Below, piece by piece: positions 45,690 to 56,509 of a stretch of DNA of 64,000 nt (its first letter is position 1; each line of letters starts with the position of its first letter). The stretch is from Leguminivora glycinivorella (Eukaryota; Arthropoda; Insecta; Lepidoptera; Tortricidae). The notes under the pieces were generated by a model. The model saw nothing but the letters and a program-made list of their open reading frames with translations, was not told the DNA's origin and made no database searches. Made by a program: the position numbers and the translations under genes. Location: positions 8,742,001 to 8,806,000 of the forward strand of contig NC_062996.1 in NCBI RefSeq assembly GCF_023078275.1. The letters are read 5' to 3'.

Positions 45690-45987
45690 TGTTGGGGATA
45701 TTACCAGGTTGATGATGAAAACTATTACTTGTACCATCACATTTACTTTATTCACTTATAACAAACATATTAACAACCAATTTACAATAAATAATTCAAG
45801 ACTTCTTCACTACTACTCGTCTGTACTCGAACTGGCCCCCGTCACTGCTTGTCCGCCATTTTTATAACATTCCAACATGGCGGAAACCCAGTGACTACTA
45901 TTAGTCAATTGATATTCTTTAATACTTTCATCATAAATGACAGTAAGATAAATCAAAATAAGGCATTAATAAATAATTACTCTAACA
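45690..45987 (-). repeat. LTR of 4.6-kb element (right)
   Basis: Identical to 41390-41687; followed by GTAT target duplication. Confidence 0.9.
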
Positions 45988-46139
45988 GTATAAAGTAGTG
46001 GTACTGATAATTCACGCTATTTGACGCGTGATAGTCGCTAGATGTCAACTTAACTATGCCTATACAAACAACCCGCATTTACTTATGTAGGGAGTTACAA
46101 CTTTTCCCCTACTTATTCCTCTATTTTGCTTGAAAACGT

Positions 46140-46395
46140 ATACTTATACAAATACATACAATCACGCCTGTTTCCCAGAGGGGTAGGCAGAGATCACGGA
46201 TTTCCATTTACTACGGTCCTGACAAACCACTTTCGCTTCACACACTTTCATAACGTTTCTCATACACGCTCGTCGGTTTCGAGTACTTCTGACCTGGCCT
46301 TTTTGCAATATTTCCCCGATTTGAACAAGAAAAGTTCGCCTAGGTCTTCCACTTCCACCCTTTCCACTCTTTATACAAATAATTTCCTCCAAGCT
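46140..46395 (-). mobile_element. RTE-like LINE C-terminus
   Basis: The minus-strand frame reads GRPRRTFLVQIGEILQKGQV, ACMRNVMKVCEAKVVCQD, RSKWKSVISAYPSGKQA and stop, then the shared tail GGGTAGGCAGAG in reverse. Longer upstream than the 17734 copy. 46396-46954 holds no recognised feature beyond a small palindrome (CACCCTGTATTATACAGGGTG, 46496). Confidence 0.65.
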
Positions 46396-46954
46396 TATTA
46401 ATATAATTTACGTCACGCGTGTCCTTAGTTACTAAGTCGTAAAGCAGCAAATGCGTGTGAATTGCCACTGAGGACCAATTAATGTGTATAATGGCACCCT
46501 GTATTATACAGGGTGGACTTAAGTAGTGTAATTATAACAGTAAGATGTTGCAGAAAGTGGTTTAGTTTGTTAATATTTTGTGTTTTTAATTACACCAAAG
46601 CAATTTAATTTCAACAAAGTTTCTAGAAGGATAGGTAAGATTTTATTAAAACATTTCTTTTTCCAAATTTGTATTTTACAATTGTATGTATAGGTACTAA
46701 AAGATAATAAGTAATAAACTAAGACTAACTTAAATTATAAATATTTCAAAAATACACAAAAAAAAGGTTCTTGATGCGTAAATAATTTTTTTAATCTTTT
46801 TCATCACACCCGCATTTTAAATGTGCTATTGCACGCAGGCGGAGCGTGAGTTATAGAAAACTCTCTTTTCTCACAAGGGAATAATGAAATTTCTTGTTCC
46901 GTACTTAACTTTTTTTACATCTATTTACATATTTTTTACATTGCGAGTGTGATG

Positions 46955-47085
46955 AAAAACATTGTGTGTAACTCGGGGAGAGTGAATATTACTAACTCGA
47001 GTCTTTAAATCGCTCCGGCAAGCCGTCGTGATTTAACTTACTCTCGTTAGTAATATTCAACTTCCTCCCCTTGTTGCACAAATGT
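46955..47085. mobile_element. small foldback repeat
   Basis: GTGAATATTACTAACTCGAG and CTCTCGTTAGTAATATTCA are inverted around a 50-base loop containing CGCTCCGGCAAGCCGTCG. Confidence 0.6.
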
Positions 47086-47248
47086 ACTATATAGGGCCAC
47101 GTCGTATGGTTGTGAAGCATAAAAACTTTTTTTTATGGGCTTACTCTTGGCCACAGACTAGCCAAATACAAAGACGTGGCCTACGATGGACCTCGTCCAG
47201 AAGATCTCGATTTGAAGGTTGCCGGGTTATATGAGCTCGGAACAAACC

Positions 47249-47767
47249 TTAAGACGATACGGTAGGGGTCAATTCTCCACACAAACGCTCTCGACTATTT
47301 CTTCCCTGGTTTTTGAAGATAGAGCAAAGATTTTTTCAACACTGATTATTATTATTTTTATCTGTGTCGGACCGTTTTGATTTTTTTGATATTCTGCTTT
47401 TTAAAGATTATAGAGCCAATCAAAAATTGGCAAAAACGGCCTTTTTCGTTGTGGCGCAAAAAAAGGTGTGATACTCAAGATTGTTAACAATTAACCAAAA
47501 AAGCTAAACGGTCCGACATAGATTATTTCATTGTTATTCAGATTCTCAAATTTAGTTTCTATTGATTAAGTTTTGAAGGAGGAAAGAGTCGAGAGCGGAA
47601 CCTCGATTTTTAAGATTTTTTTGAAATATCTTTTGACTGAGTTGTTCTTAATGGACAATTTTTTTTCGATAAATCTAGTTAATAACACTTGTATATTTAA
47701 CTAAAATTCCCAAGTTGAAAGGGGGGCTCATTTCCATTTTTGCATTTTCGCTACCGTATCCTCTTAA
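47249..47767. mobile_element. TTAA-bounded MITE, uninterrupted copy
   Basis: TTAA-GACGATACGGTAG at the left, CTACCGTATCCTC-TTAA at the right, 519 bases with both TTAA. Internal phrases GGTCCGACACAG and CGAGAGCGGAACC match 40190-41180 in reverse. Confidence 0.8.
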
Positions 47768-47800
47768 ATGGATACCGGGACCCCTTAAACAAGATACGTA

Positions 47801-47935
47801 CAGTCAACCAATTGGAACCCTAGACCAGCTACAACCATGCCAAAATGACAAGCAGTAAGAGATTTCTTACAATCTGATTTAGTACGTCACTATGACAAAG
47901 TTCTACAGTAGCCTAGGGTTCCAATCGGTTGACTG
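47801..47935. mobile_element. MITE with CAGTCAACC termini
   Basis: CAGTCAACCAATTGGAACCC is mirrored by GGGTTCCAATCGGTTGACTG. 135 bases, no ORF. Confidence 0.8.
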
Positions 47936-48011
47936 ACCGTAGGTACGTATCTACGCGTCTACGGATACGCGTAGCAAAATGTAGTTGGCAAAGAATAATA
48001 AAGGTAACACA

Positions 48012-48334
48012 CACAGATGTCATATATACCATAGATCAAGCAAACGTATCTACTTAGCGTGTCAAATGAACTCAGTGAAATCCACTGAGTTGTCCGTCTT
48101 TCCTCGCAGCTTGCAGCTTTCGGGCGTCAATTTTTGTAAGTTGAAGTCAACCAAAACATAAAAAATGCCTCGTTACGTGATATTCAATTGCAACAACACA
48201 AAAATTATGAACAATCAAGAGCCTGAGACATATTTAAAATTACAGGCAAGAATCAACTTCAGTACAAAATTTGACACGCTCGGCCCCTATACAAATATAT
48301 GAATTTGTTTCTTCTATCTAAATTAATTCCTGTG
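48012..48334. mobile_element. hAT-like MITE, copy 1
   Basis: Starts CACAGATGTCATAT and ends TTCCTGTG; flanks GTAACACA (48004-48011) and ATAACACA (48335-48342) are an 8-bp duplication with one change. The interior is nearly identical to 58921-59245. Confidence 0.8.
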
Positions 48335-48387
48335 ATAACACATCTGTGAATACAAAGTGTCAGAAATATGTATACACACAAAAATTA

Positions 48388-48627
48388 ACATACATACATA
48401 CAACGCCTGTATCCCAGAAAGGAGTAGGCAGAGCATGAAACTACTAAAGCTTCAGTGCCACTCTTGGCAAATAAGGGGTTGAAAGAAAACGAAACTGTGA
48501 CATTGCAGTGACAGGTTGCCAGCCTCGCGCCTACGCCACAATTTAACCCATATCCCACAGTCGCCTTCTACGACACCCACGGGAAGAAAGGGAGTGGTGA
48601 AATTCTTAACCCGTCACCACACAGGCA
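48388..48627 (-). mobile_element. SINE C copy
   Basis: Full-length reverse copy with an (ACAT)n tail at the left. Confidence 0.75.
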
Positions 48628-49436
48628 CAAAACATACAAAAATTAAATTTATTTTTCGATTTATAAATTTTAATTTAACAATCAAATTTAAGATTTAAAT
48701 TTGTTTTTCAAGATCTCAAGATTTAATTGGTCTCGGTTTCATTTAGTTTTTCCAATTGAATGCGTTCACCCTAAGGGGGTTTACGGTGAAGAGGATGCTT
48801 GCCGGAGGCTGAAACTTAGGTTGCGGAGGTGCTCTTTTGAATTACTGCGCCTGGGGCAACCGCTTTGGCTCACTGAAGGATGGCTTGCATGTGCAGCGGT
48901 AACTTCTGGCTTGAAGGTTGGTGGCATTTCTCTTTCCTGGAAGCAAGTGTTAAATTTAGTTAAATTTAGTTTCTATCATCTATGTTGGCACTGATACTTA
49001 GGGACTAAGCAGTTTTAGGCAATGCTTGTAAATCACTCAGAACCATATTTGCACGGCCCAGCTCTATCGTCTGGCAATGTTAATTTAGGATAAGGTGCTA
49101 AGCTTAAGCTTTTATTGCTGATTTACAAGCTGTACTTTGCATTGTGTCCATTTAGAGAAATAAAACTGTGTGTCACAACTAACCGTTTTATTCCAATTCC
49201 ATTTAGAACCTGAATCCTTGAGGAGAATAACCAGTAGCACCTTGTTTCGTTTCGTTATTAAGTTTTTTGGCAGAGCAAGTCTGCAAGGTTTATTAAGTTT
49301 AGATTTGTTTAGATGATCGAGACTTTCCCACCAGTTTTCCCGAGCCGGGTGTGGGAAGGCCCCGTTTCAAGCTTAAAATATTATTAGGAAAATTTTATTA
49401 TCTAAGATTCAAAGTACCTCTGCATATTCTATAGTT
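48628..49436. other. unassigned spacer
   Basis: One 97-codon open frame (48701-48994) shows no domain or conserved look; nothing else recognised. AATAAAACTGTGTGTCACAA near 49160 could be a retroelement 3' edge. Confidence 0.3.
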
Positions 49437-49872
49437 ATTAGTTATACAAGGGGGCAAAGTTGTATTTTAACGCCGAGTGTGAAATTGAAAAACGAGCAAG
49501 TGAAAGGATTCTATAGTTGAACCACGAGCGAAGCGAGAGGTTCGAGAATAGAATCCTGAACTTGCGAGTTTTTTAACACACGAGAAGTAAAATACATTTG
49601 CACCCGAGTGTAACACAAAACTTTTCCCCTCACCATAGCGAGGAAACTACAACGCAAAAAATGCGTATTATCACTGCTTCCTACTAGTTCCACAGGTGGT
49701 AAATCATCTTTATTACTAGATTCACCTACTTTTATCAATTTTAAAGCAGTTATTTTGACTTTATTCAAGGTCAAATTACTTTACCCACTAGTGGATAAAA
49801 TGCGTTTTTACCCGCTGGTATTAAAGGTCAAAACACGTGTTTCCGAGCTAGTGAGGGGAAAAAATATTTATA
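49437..49872. repeat. AAGGGGG-family, most complete copy
   Basis: TTATACAAGGGGGCAAAG at the left, GAACCACGAGCGAAGCGAG, TTACTTTACCCACTAGTGG and ACACGTGTTTCCGAG at the right. The minus strand has an 88-codon open frame starting MTLNKVKITALKLI. Function unknown; the frame may be chance. Confidence 0.7.
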
Positions 49873-50010
49873 TGTATCCTTAGTTGAATCGATAATTGGT
49901 TATGCTCTAGACTGTTACGGATTAACAACTAAAACTAATCTAAACAAGATAGAATGTATGCAAATAAGATTCCTAAAATTGTTAGTTAGTAATAAAACTA
50001 AAGATAAAAA
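49873..50010 (+). pseudogene. LINE RT thumb-region fragment
   Basis: The frame reads SLVESIIGYALDCYGLTTKT, then NLNKIECMQIRFLKLLVSNK to a stop after KDKNKKN. This is the motif after the RT palm in jockey-type proteins (x-L-V-E-S-I-I-x-Y-A-L ... L-x-x-I-x-x-x-Q-x-R-F-L). A run of eight A separates it from the end B codons of the GC-rich element. Confidence 0.7.
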
Positions 50011-50014
50011 TAAA

Positions 50015-51541
50015 AAAAATTAAGGTAGGCTACGTCAGGGACACAGCCGCAATGGATAACGTGAAACGTTGGTGTGGACCACCGCTGTTGAGGAGGGGAC
50101 GTAAGTAACTAGCGAAGGCCGCAGGCCGAGCTGCGGACAGACAGTGCTCCCGCACAGAGCAATAAAAAATGTGTGTAAAAAGCGAAGCGGCGGGCCGGAG
50201 GCCCAACGCTGAGCTTCGAAACCCAGCGAAGGCCGAAGGCCGAGCTCCGCGTAGGGCCGAAGGCCCGGAGCGTCCCCGAAGCGCTCCCAAGCACGCGAGG
50301 CCGCAGGCCGAGCTGCCGACAGATAGCGCTCCCACACAGAGCAATAATAAAAGTGTCTAGAAAGCGAAGCGGCGGGCCGGAGGCCCAACGCTGAGCTTTG
50401 AAACCCAGCGAAGGCCGAAGGCCGAGCTCCGCGTAGGGCCGAAGGCCCGGAGCGTCCCCGAAGCGCTCCCAAGCACGCGAGGCCGCAGGCCGAGCTGCGG
50501 ACAGATAGCGCTCCCACACAGATCAATAACAAAAGTGTCTAAAAAGCGAAGTGGCGGGCCGGAGGCCCAACGCTGAGCTTCGAAACCCAGCGAAGGCCGA
50601 AGGCCGAGCTCCGCGTAGGGCCGAAGGCCCGGAGCGTCCCCGAAGCGCTCCCAAGCACGCGAGGCCGCAGGCCGAGCTGCTGACAGATAGCGCTCTCACA
50701 CAGAGCAATAATAAAAGTGTCTAAAAAGCGAAGCGGCGGGCCGGAGGCCCAACGCTGAGCATTGAAACTCAGCGAAGGCCGAAGGCCAAGCTCCGCGTAG
50801 GGCCGAAGGCCCGGAGCGTCCCCGAGGCGCTCCCAAGCACGCGAGGCCGCAGGCCGAGCTGCGGACAGATAGTGCCCCCACACAGAGCAATGATAAAAGT
50901 GTCTAAAAGGGCGAAGCGGCGGGCCGGAAGCCCAACGCTGAGCTTCGAAACCCAGCGAAGGCCGAAGGCCGAGCTCCGGCTAGGGCCGAAGGCCCGGAGC
51001 GTCCCCGAAGCGCTCCCAAGCACGCGAGGCCGCAGGCCGAGCTGCCGACAGATAGCGCTCTCACACAGAGCAATCATAAAAGTGTCTAAAAAGCGAAGCG
51101 GCGGGCCAGAGACCCCACGCTAAGCTTAGAAACTTAGCGAAGGCCGAAGGCCGAGCTCCGCGTAGTGCCAAAGGTCCGGAGCATCCCCAAGTCGCTCCCA
51201 AGCACGCGAGGCCGCAGGCTGAGCTGCGGACAGATAGTGCTCCCACACAGAGAAATAATGAAAGTATTCTAAAAAGCGAAGCGGCGGGCCGGAGGCCCGA
51301 CGCTGAGCTTCGAAACCCAGCGAAGGCCGAAGGCCGAGCTCTGCGTAGGGCCGAAGGCCCGGAGCGTCCCCGATGCGCTCTCAAGCACGCGAGGGCGCAG
51401 GCCGAGCTGCGGACAGACAGTGCTCTCAGGCAGAACAATAATTAAAGTGTGTAAAATGTATTCCGCGTGGGAGCACTATCTATCTACAGCTCGGCCTGCA
51501 GCCTCGCGTGAAAACACAAAAGGTAAACAAAAGACAAGACT
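50015..51541 (+). mobile_element. GC-rich tandem-array element, short copy
   Basis: Inverted relative to 27893-33165. End B (50015-50100) reads KIKVGYVRDTAAMDNVKRWC to GPPLLRRGRK and a stop, and the array starts immediately afterwards. About eight 182-base units follow (CACAGAGCAATAATAAAAGT anchors near 50153, 50335, 50518, 50700, 50882, 51065, 51247, 51428), more diverged than in the long copy and without the 158 form. End A (51470-51541) closes with AAACAAAAGACAAGAC. Confidence 0.8.
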
Positions 51542-51785
51542 TAGGTACATATAAATAAATACCTTACACAGATCAACCTAGCCCCAAACTAAGCAAAGCT
51601 GCACCATGGGTGCTAGGCGACGATATAAATATTTATTATACAGAAAACATCCATGACTCAGGAACAAATACCTATATGTGTTTATTACACAATTAAATGC
51701 CCTTACCGGGATTCGAACCCAAGACCGCGCGCCGCGGCTTAGCAGGCAGGATACTATAACTACGCCAGACCAGTCGTCTAAGTGT
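51542..51785 (-). mobile_element. SINE A copy beside the array
   Basis: Complete minus copy with B box GGTTCGAATCCC (rc near 51715) and tail TATAAATAAATAC touching end A. The same SINE tail plus TATGTAC adjoins end A in the long copy, so the pair was assembled before the two copies separated. Confidence 0.8.
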
Positions 51786-51999
51786 CAGTAGTAGGTACGT
51801 ATAATGTCGCTGGCACTCATAGTACAATTAGTACATAGCTAGTCTTACAATTAATTTGAGGACTTTGACGCTAATAGGTTCGTTCTATGGAAGGTGTCTT
51901 CCAATATACACATTTGAGTATTTTTGTATATTTACAACTATAAGTTTTCGACACCCATTAAAAAGATCAAATTCTCAAGCAACCGCTGCCGGTTCCATT

Positions 52000-52910
52000 T
52001 ACTGCCGCCGCGCCGCTACAGATTCTGATGCATTATTTGAGAATGTTAATATGTTACTTACTGAATTTGAACTACAATGAATCATTATTGTTTGATCTTA
52101 GTAATAGAAGTATTTCGCGGTAGTTTAATGTTTTAAATTTTGCATACGATGGCCTTACACGAATCGAAACAGACAACATTTCTTCACTCTAAAAAATGAA
52201 GACCAACTAAGAGCAGCTTTCTCTTAGTTGACGTTAAGTTGATCACTACAATTACGATCTTATATAATTCAAATAAAGCTGATTACTAAAAACAATAAGG
52301 GAATGTATGACTGAACTAATAACTTAGGTGTTTTGTTATTCCTAACCATTGTAAACCTTGAATCAATTATTAACTTGTTAGGCATAACTATGTAACATAG
52401 GTTGATTCAATCCTTAGTTGAACTTACTAAGGTAATTTAGTTAACATAATTATTTTTCTTGGAATTATTGAACAAGATCTTAATCGATTCAGTTACGTTG
52501 CAAAAGTAAGAGCAATCAAAATTACCTTATTTGATGTGTCTAAGATCTTATCAGGCTCGTATGGAATCAAGATGCTTGACTACGACTATCAAAATATTGA
52601 TAGGAGCAACCAAAAATTTTTTAGAGTGTTCGGTATGTTATATGCGGCCGCCGGCGCCATATATTCTAATACTTATTTGAGGAGATGAATATGTTTTACT
52701 ATAGAAAAAGTATATTTATTGTAATCCTTGTTAGTTAGTGTTAGTATTTTAAGTATTTTTTTACGGTTACATGCTTTAATTTTTCATACGGTGGCCTTAA
52801 ACCAATCGGAAGAAACAAGATTGCTTCGGTATGTTATATGCGACGGCGGCGCCATACATTCTAATGCATATTTGAGGAGATGAATATGTTTTACTATAGA
52901 AAATGTATAT
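52000..52910. repeat. diverged tandem duplication around CGGTATGTTATATGCG
   Basis: About 52110-52184 plus 52629-52760 is repeated at 52770-52910 (GATGGCCTTA, CGGTATGTTATATGCG, GGCGCCATA, GAGGAGATGAATATG). A third weak unit is at about 52000-52080. The first unit is split by the MITE 52185-52628. Confidence 0.65.
52185..52628. mobile_element. MITE with CACTCTAAAAAAT termini
   Basis: CACTCTAAAAAATG is mirrored by ATTTTTTAGAGTG. The second tandem unit (near 52830) is the empty site: GCTTCGGTATG there, CTT-element-TTCGGTATG here, suggesting a 2-bp TT duplication. 444 bases. Confidence 0.75.
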
Positions 52911-52912
52911 TT

Positions 52913-52940
52913 GAATGAATGAATGAATGAATGAATGAAA
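52913..52940. repeat. (TGAA)n microsatellite
   Basis: Seven TGAA units. 52941-54250 holds no recognised gene; a stretch near 53405 starts CACTGAGAGAAAAT, a possible MITE edge. Confidence 0.85.
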
Positions 52941-54251
52941 TCGTTTATTCACAATGAACATATGGTTACAAAAGATCTTGGTATACAATAGTGTGTCCCT
53001 TAATATATTCAGTCTAGGTAGACGTGTGAAAACAGGATGTCAGTGATATTATGATCACTCAGTCATTTAAAATTAATTGCAATTATTTTATTACGTCTAA
53101 TTAGATTTACAAAATGTATATTTGGCAACGAATAGGTGTAAAGATTTAATGAAATGTCACTAGTATAATTGAAATTAACATCAGGTATTGAATGAAGAAA
53201 GAATACAGGCAACAAGAGCTAATTAAGAATATAATAAGTTATATAGATAAGATCTTCTGATATCAGTTAACATTTAAAAATTATGCAACAAATAGTCATT
53301 TATACTGTAGAAGCAATTATCAATTAATATTTGATACAATGTCTTTTTGTACTTGTTAATAGGCAATGTTTTCTTTAGGGTGCTAGAGAAAAGGATGCAT
53401 ATACACTGAGAGAAAATACAACCAGTTTTCATGTTCGTTCAACAGGTTTTTTGGTTAAAATATAGACCGTCAACCAAATCTTGTCACTAGAAAAAGGCGG
53501 CAAATTTGAAAAATCGCGGGCTAGCAACACTAGTTTTGAAAATCGGTGGAAATTCGCGTGTCATTTGTATCTTATCTGTGGAAATCTCCACCCTACCAAA
53601 AAGAGAAATAACTAGCATATATCCGTCCCTTTTTAATACATTATCTAATTCGTAAGGAAGGAGCGAGCCCCATGAAAAAAAAATATCTGTGGCTGTTCGA
53701 CGTACATTGCTGGTTTTTGTTCGTTTCATAGGGATACCATACTTTAGTTTGATGTACTCGTAGTTTTCTTTGTTCTTATTTACTGACAGACTTGTTTGAC
53801 AGAGTAGGTATACATTAATAATTTTAATAAGAAAATCATGTCTTCAAATTGACTTCCTTTCTTCAAAAAGCAATTGATAATATTTCTATAGCTCATTAGT
53901 ACTAATGATACTTACATATTACATAATAGGACATACAATTTGATATTTCATAAGTATTGAGTTTTGCCACGTTTTGCTCAATTCCTAATAGGTATTACCA
54001 AGGACGCTATTTAGCGGGACTGACAAAGCGCTTACAAAAAAGTGTACCCCTGAAATGTATGGGGCCTCTTAAGCTTAAAACTAGATGGCGCTGTTGCGCA
54101 GCCTGGAAGTGGCAAAATCATAATATATTTTCCCTAAATATTTTTGCGTTTTTATAAGAACAGATGACATTTTTCTTTGGTTTTTACTTATCATGATATC
54201 ACGTCAATACACATTTTGAAAAAAAAAAAAAGTGTAGGCATCATCAGTGTA

Positions 54252-54700
54252 GCTGAGCATTTCTTTTTTTTTGCCAATATAAAATTTTTGATTGTTTTAG
54301 GGAATTTTAGGTCAATTGTACTCGGCGAGGGAAGCATGGTCACGCGATAGACGATAAAATATCAGGCCGTCCCTACCGCACTTACAAATAGTGCGATAGG
54401 GACGGCCTGATATTTTATCGTCTATCGCGCGACCATGCTTCCCGTGCAGAATCACGAGTACTTTCAATCTGACTGGGAGACAAAAAGTGTCCCAGAATTT
54501 CCATACATTTTTGTTACTTTCCTCTTTTGTTACCCCATACAACATGTACGGAAAATGGTAACAAAATAAGAAAAAATCGTATGGGACAATTTTTTGAACT
54601 ACTAGGATTGAAAAAGCTAGTAATTCTGAGTAGAAATTGCATTTTTTTTTTCAAAAATATTACACTTCATCAAAGTGGCAAAAAAAAAGAAATGCTGAGC
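54252..54700. mobile_element. GCTGAGCATTTCTTT MITE, interrupted copy
   Basis: Same termini and interior as 22163-22480 with an extra 126 bases at 54324-54449. Confidence 0.8.
54324..54449. mobile_element. hairpin mini-element, copy 2 (near-perfect)
   Basis: GGGAAGCATGGTC, CGATAGACGATAAAATATCA and GGCCGTCCCTA are mirrored on the far side of ACTTACAAATAGT. Nearly the whole 126 bases fold on themselves. Removing it restores the sequence of the 22163 copy (GTACTC-AAAATCACG). Confidence 0.8.
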
Positions 54701-54949
54701 TATGATAGTATTTAATAGGTGGCGCTAAAAAAGCGAGGTACGATTCTTAGTATGAAGATTGTCAATCCTGTATAAATCATCCTTGGCAGTATAATAAAAT
54801 CTATTTTTGAACTAATACATGACTAATTGCCTATTAGAGCCGACATTCAAATTTTATAAATATTTATTTAATGTCACACACAAAAATCATTATACCAGTA
54901 ACGAGGCAAAATTACTAAAGATACATTCGTGCAAAGGTTATATATGACT

Positions 54950-55125
54950 AGCATTTGCCCGCGGCTTCACTCGCGTTAGAAAGAGACAAAAAGAAGCCTA
55001 TGTCACTCTCCCTCCAACTATCTCCACCTAAAAAATCACGTGGATTCATCCCTCCGTTTACGCTTTGCCGTGAAAGACGGACAAGCAAACAGACACACAC
55101 ACTTTCAAATTTATAATACTAGTAT
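54950..55125. repeat. CTAG-ended dispersed repeat, copy 3
   Basis: CTAGCATTTGCCCGCGGC to ATAATACTAGTATG; lacks the poly-C section of copy 1. Confidence 0.75.
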
Positions 55126-55127
55126 GT

Positions 55128-55365
55128 TTCAATTTCAATTTCAATTTCGTTTATTTCACATATAAGCTTACAGTGTAATACAACCAAAACACTTATATGG
55201 TAAAACACACATATTATTAAACAAAATAAAAAAATAGCATATCGAAAACCAGACACGAGACACGAAATAAAATCTAACAAATAATAAATCAAATAAATAC
55301 AAAATCAAACAAATACAACATTTAATAAATATTTATGTTAAATATTGTCCGTCTGAATGAAAATG
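55128..55365 (-). mobile_element. LINE 3' end with (GAAATT)n tail
   Basis: On the minus strand TTATATGTGAAATAAACG is followed by GAAATTGAAATTGAAATTG. No coding sequence. Next to it 55366-55482 is an internal piece of the hAT-like MITE, and 55495-55532 is a loose CTAG-family end. Confidence 0.55.
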
Positions 55366-55696
55366 TTGTCCGTCTTTAATCGCAGCTTGCAGCTTTCGGG
55401 CGTCAATTTTTGTAAGTTGAAGTCAACAAAAACATAAAAAATGCCTCGTTACGTGATATTTAATTGCAATAACACAAAAAAGCATTCCACAGCGAATTTA
55501 ACGCGAGGGAAGTCGCGGGCTTTAGCTAGTTACTTATGAAACAAAACTTATCTAAGAAATAAGGCCGAAGGCGGTTTTTAATATAAGATATAAAAGTTTC
55601 TGAATTCTTTGAACAAAACTCTGTAAGAATAATTCAGTTAGCTTATTACTTACGAAGTAATTGTTATACTTACACATAAAATATTTATTTTTATAA

Positions 55697-55868
55697 CTAG
55701 CTTTGTCCAAGGCTTCGCTTGCGTTAGAAAGAAACAAAAAGTAGCCTATGTCACTCTCCATCCCTTCAACTATCTCCACTTTAAAAAATACGTCAATCCG
55801 TCGCTCCGTTTTGCCGTGGAAGACGGACAAACAGACACACACACTTTCCCATTTATAATATTAGTATG
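55697..55868. repeat. CTAG-ended dispersed repeat, copy 4
   Basis: AACTAGCTTTGTCCAAGGC to TATAATATTAGTATGG, complete. Confidence 0.75.
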
Positions 55869-56091
55869 GATAACATATACATCATAGTATGACTACATAA
55901 AAATAGCAAAAAAGTGTTTCAAGTTTTTTTTTTAATTTTCCCTTACTTTGCTTAAACTTTAAACACTTTAGTATTTTTACACATAACACTTTGTACCCCT
56001 TTAACCCTTTTAAAAACCACCGGTCCAAAAAAATTCATTCGATCGTATAATCGGCACAGTTTTAAAATTTCTATACCGCCCTTAGAGAGCA

Positions 56092-56122
56092 TATATAAGG
56101 GGGTATATACGACATGTCTTCA
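56092..56122 (+). promoter_or_regulatory. candidate core promoter: TATA box plus initiator
   Basis: TATATAAGG at 56092-56100 and the arthropod-type initiator TCAGTT at 56120-56125, placing A+1 at 56122, 28-30 bases downstream of TATA. Spacing is canonical. No other feature explains this stretch. A retroelement promoter is the main alternative. Confidence 0.45.
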
Positions 56123-56212
56123 GTTGACTACGGTAGTCGATCGCGCGTCGCCGTGAGAGTCGGTCGCGTTCGCGAGTGTTGTGTTGTGGAGAATTTCAAA
56201 ATTGGAATACAG
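56122..56212 (+). other. candidate non-coding first exon
   Basis: A locally GC-rich stretch (CGATCGCGCGTCGCCGTG, GGTCGCGTTCGCGAG) begins at the candidate start and ends at a strong 5' splice-site sequence, ACAG|GTAGGT at 56212/56213. No ATG-initiated frame of note. If real, the gene continues to the right and its next exons are beyond or hidden in this window. Confidence 0.4.
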
Positions 56213-56509
56213 GTAGGTTTTTGAAGAACGTTTGTCTTTTGTTTTTCCGAGATGCTGTTTTGTTTTACACTGGAATATAAAATGTGTTTTTTTAAAAGTG
56301 ATAGATGAATTATCGGACGAAAATGGATGGGAAAAGTTGGGGTAGGATCGGAGACTGTTTTTTTTAATCGAGATGTTGTTTTGTTTTATAATGGAGTTTA
56401 ATTAAAATGTGTGTAATTTAAACGTGATACAGTTTTAGGACAAAAATATATGGGAAAGGTTGGGGCAGGAATAACGACCGGTTTTTTAATTATTTTTAGT
56501 TTTTTGCAC

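Larger units (their letters stand above)
41390..45987 (-). mobile_element. 4.6-kb non-coding LTR element
   Basis: Identical 298-base direct repeats at 41390-41687 and 45690-45987, starting TGTTGGGG and ending CTCTAACA, flanked by GTAT on both sides (41386-41389, 45988-45991). The site is continuous in the relative at 36770-37192. Minus-strand LTR sequence has TTATAAAAATGG about 120 bases in and AATAAAG about 240 in, so minus is the likely sense. The 4.0-kb interior is AT-rich with no gag-pol motif; no clear TGG primer site or polypurine tract is seen. Contains tandem repeats at 42400-42540, 43652-43790 and 43868-44190 and an A25 run at 45604. Confidence 0.85.

Noticed and set aside
48701..48994. 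97-codon open frame as a gene
   Set aside because: No recognisable domain, atypical composition and no supporting signals.
50030..51438. Open frames on both strands of the short array
   Set aside because: Same tandem-unit artefact as above.
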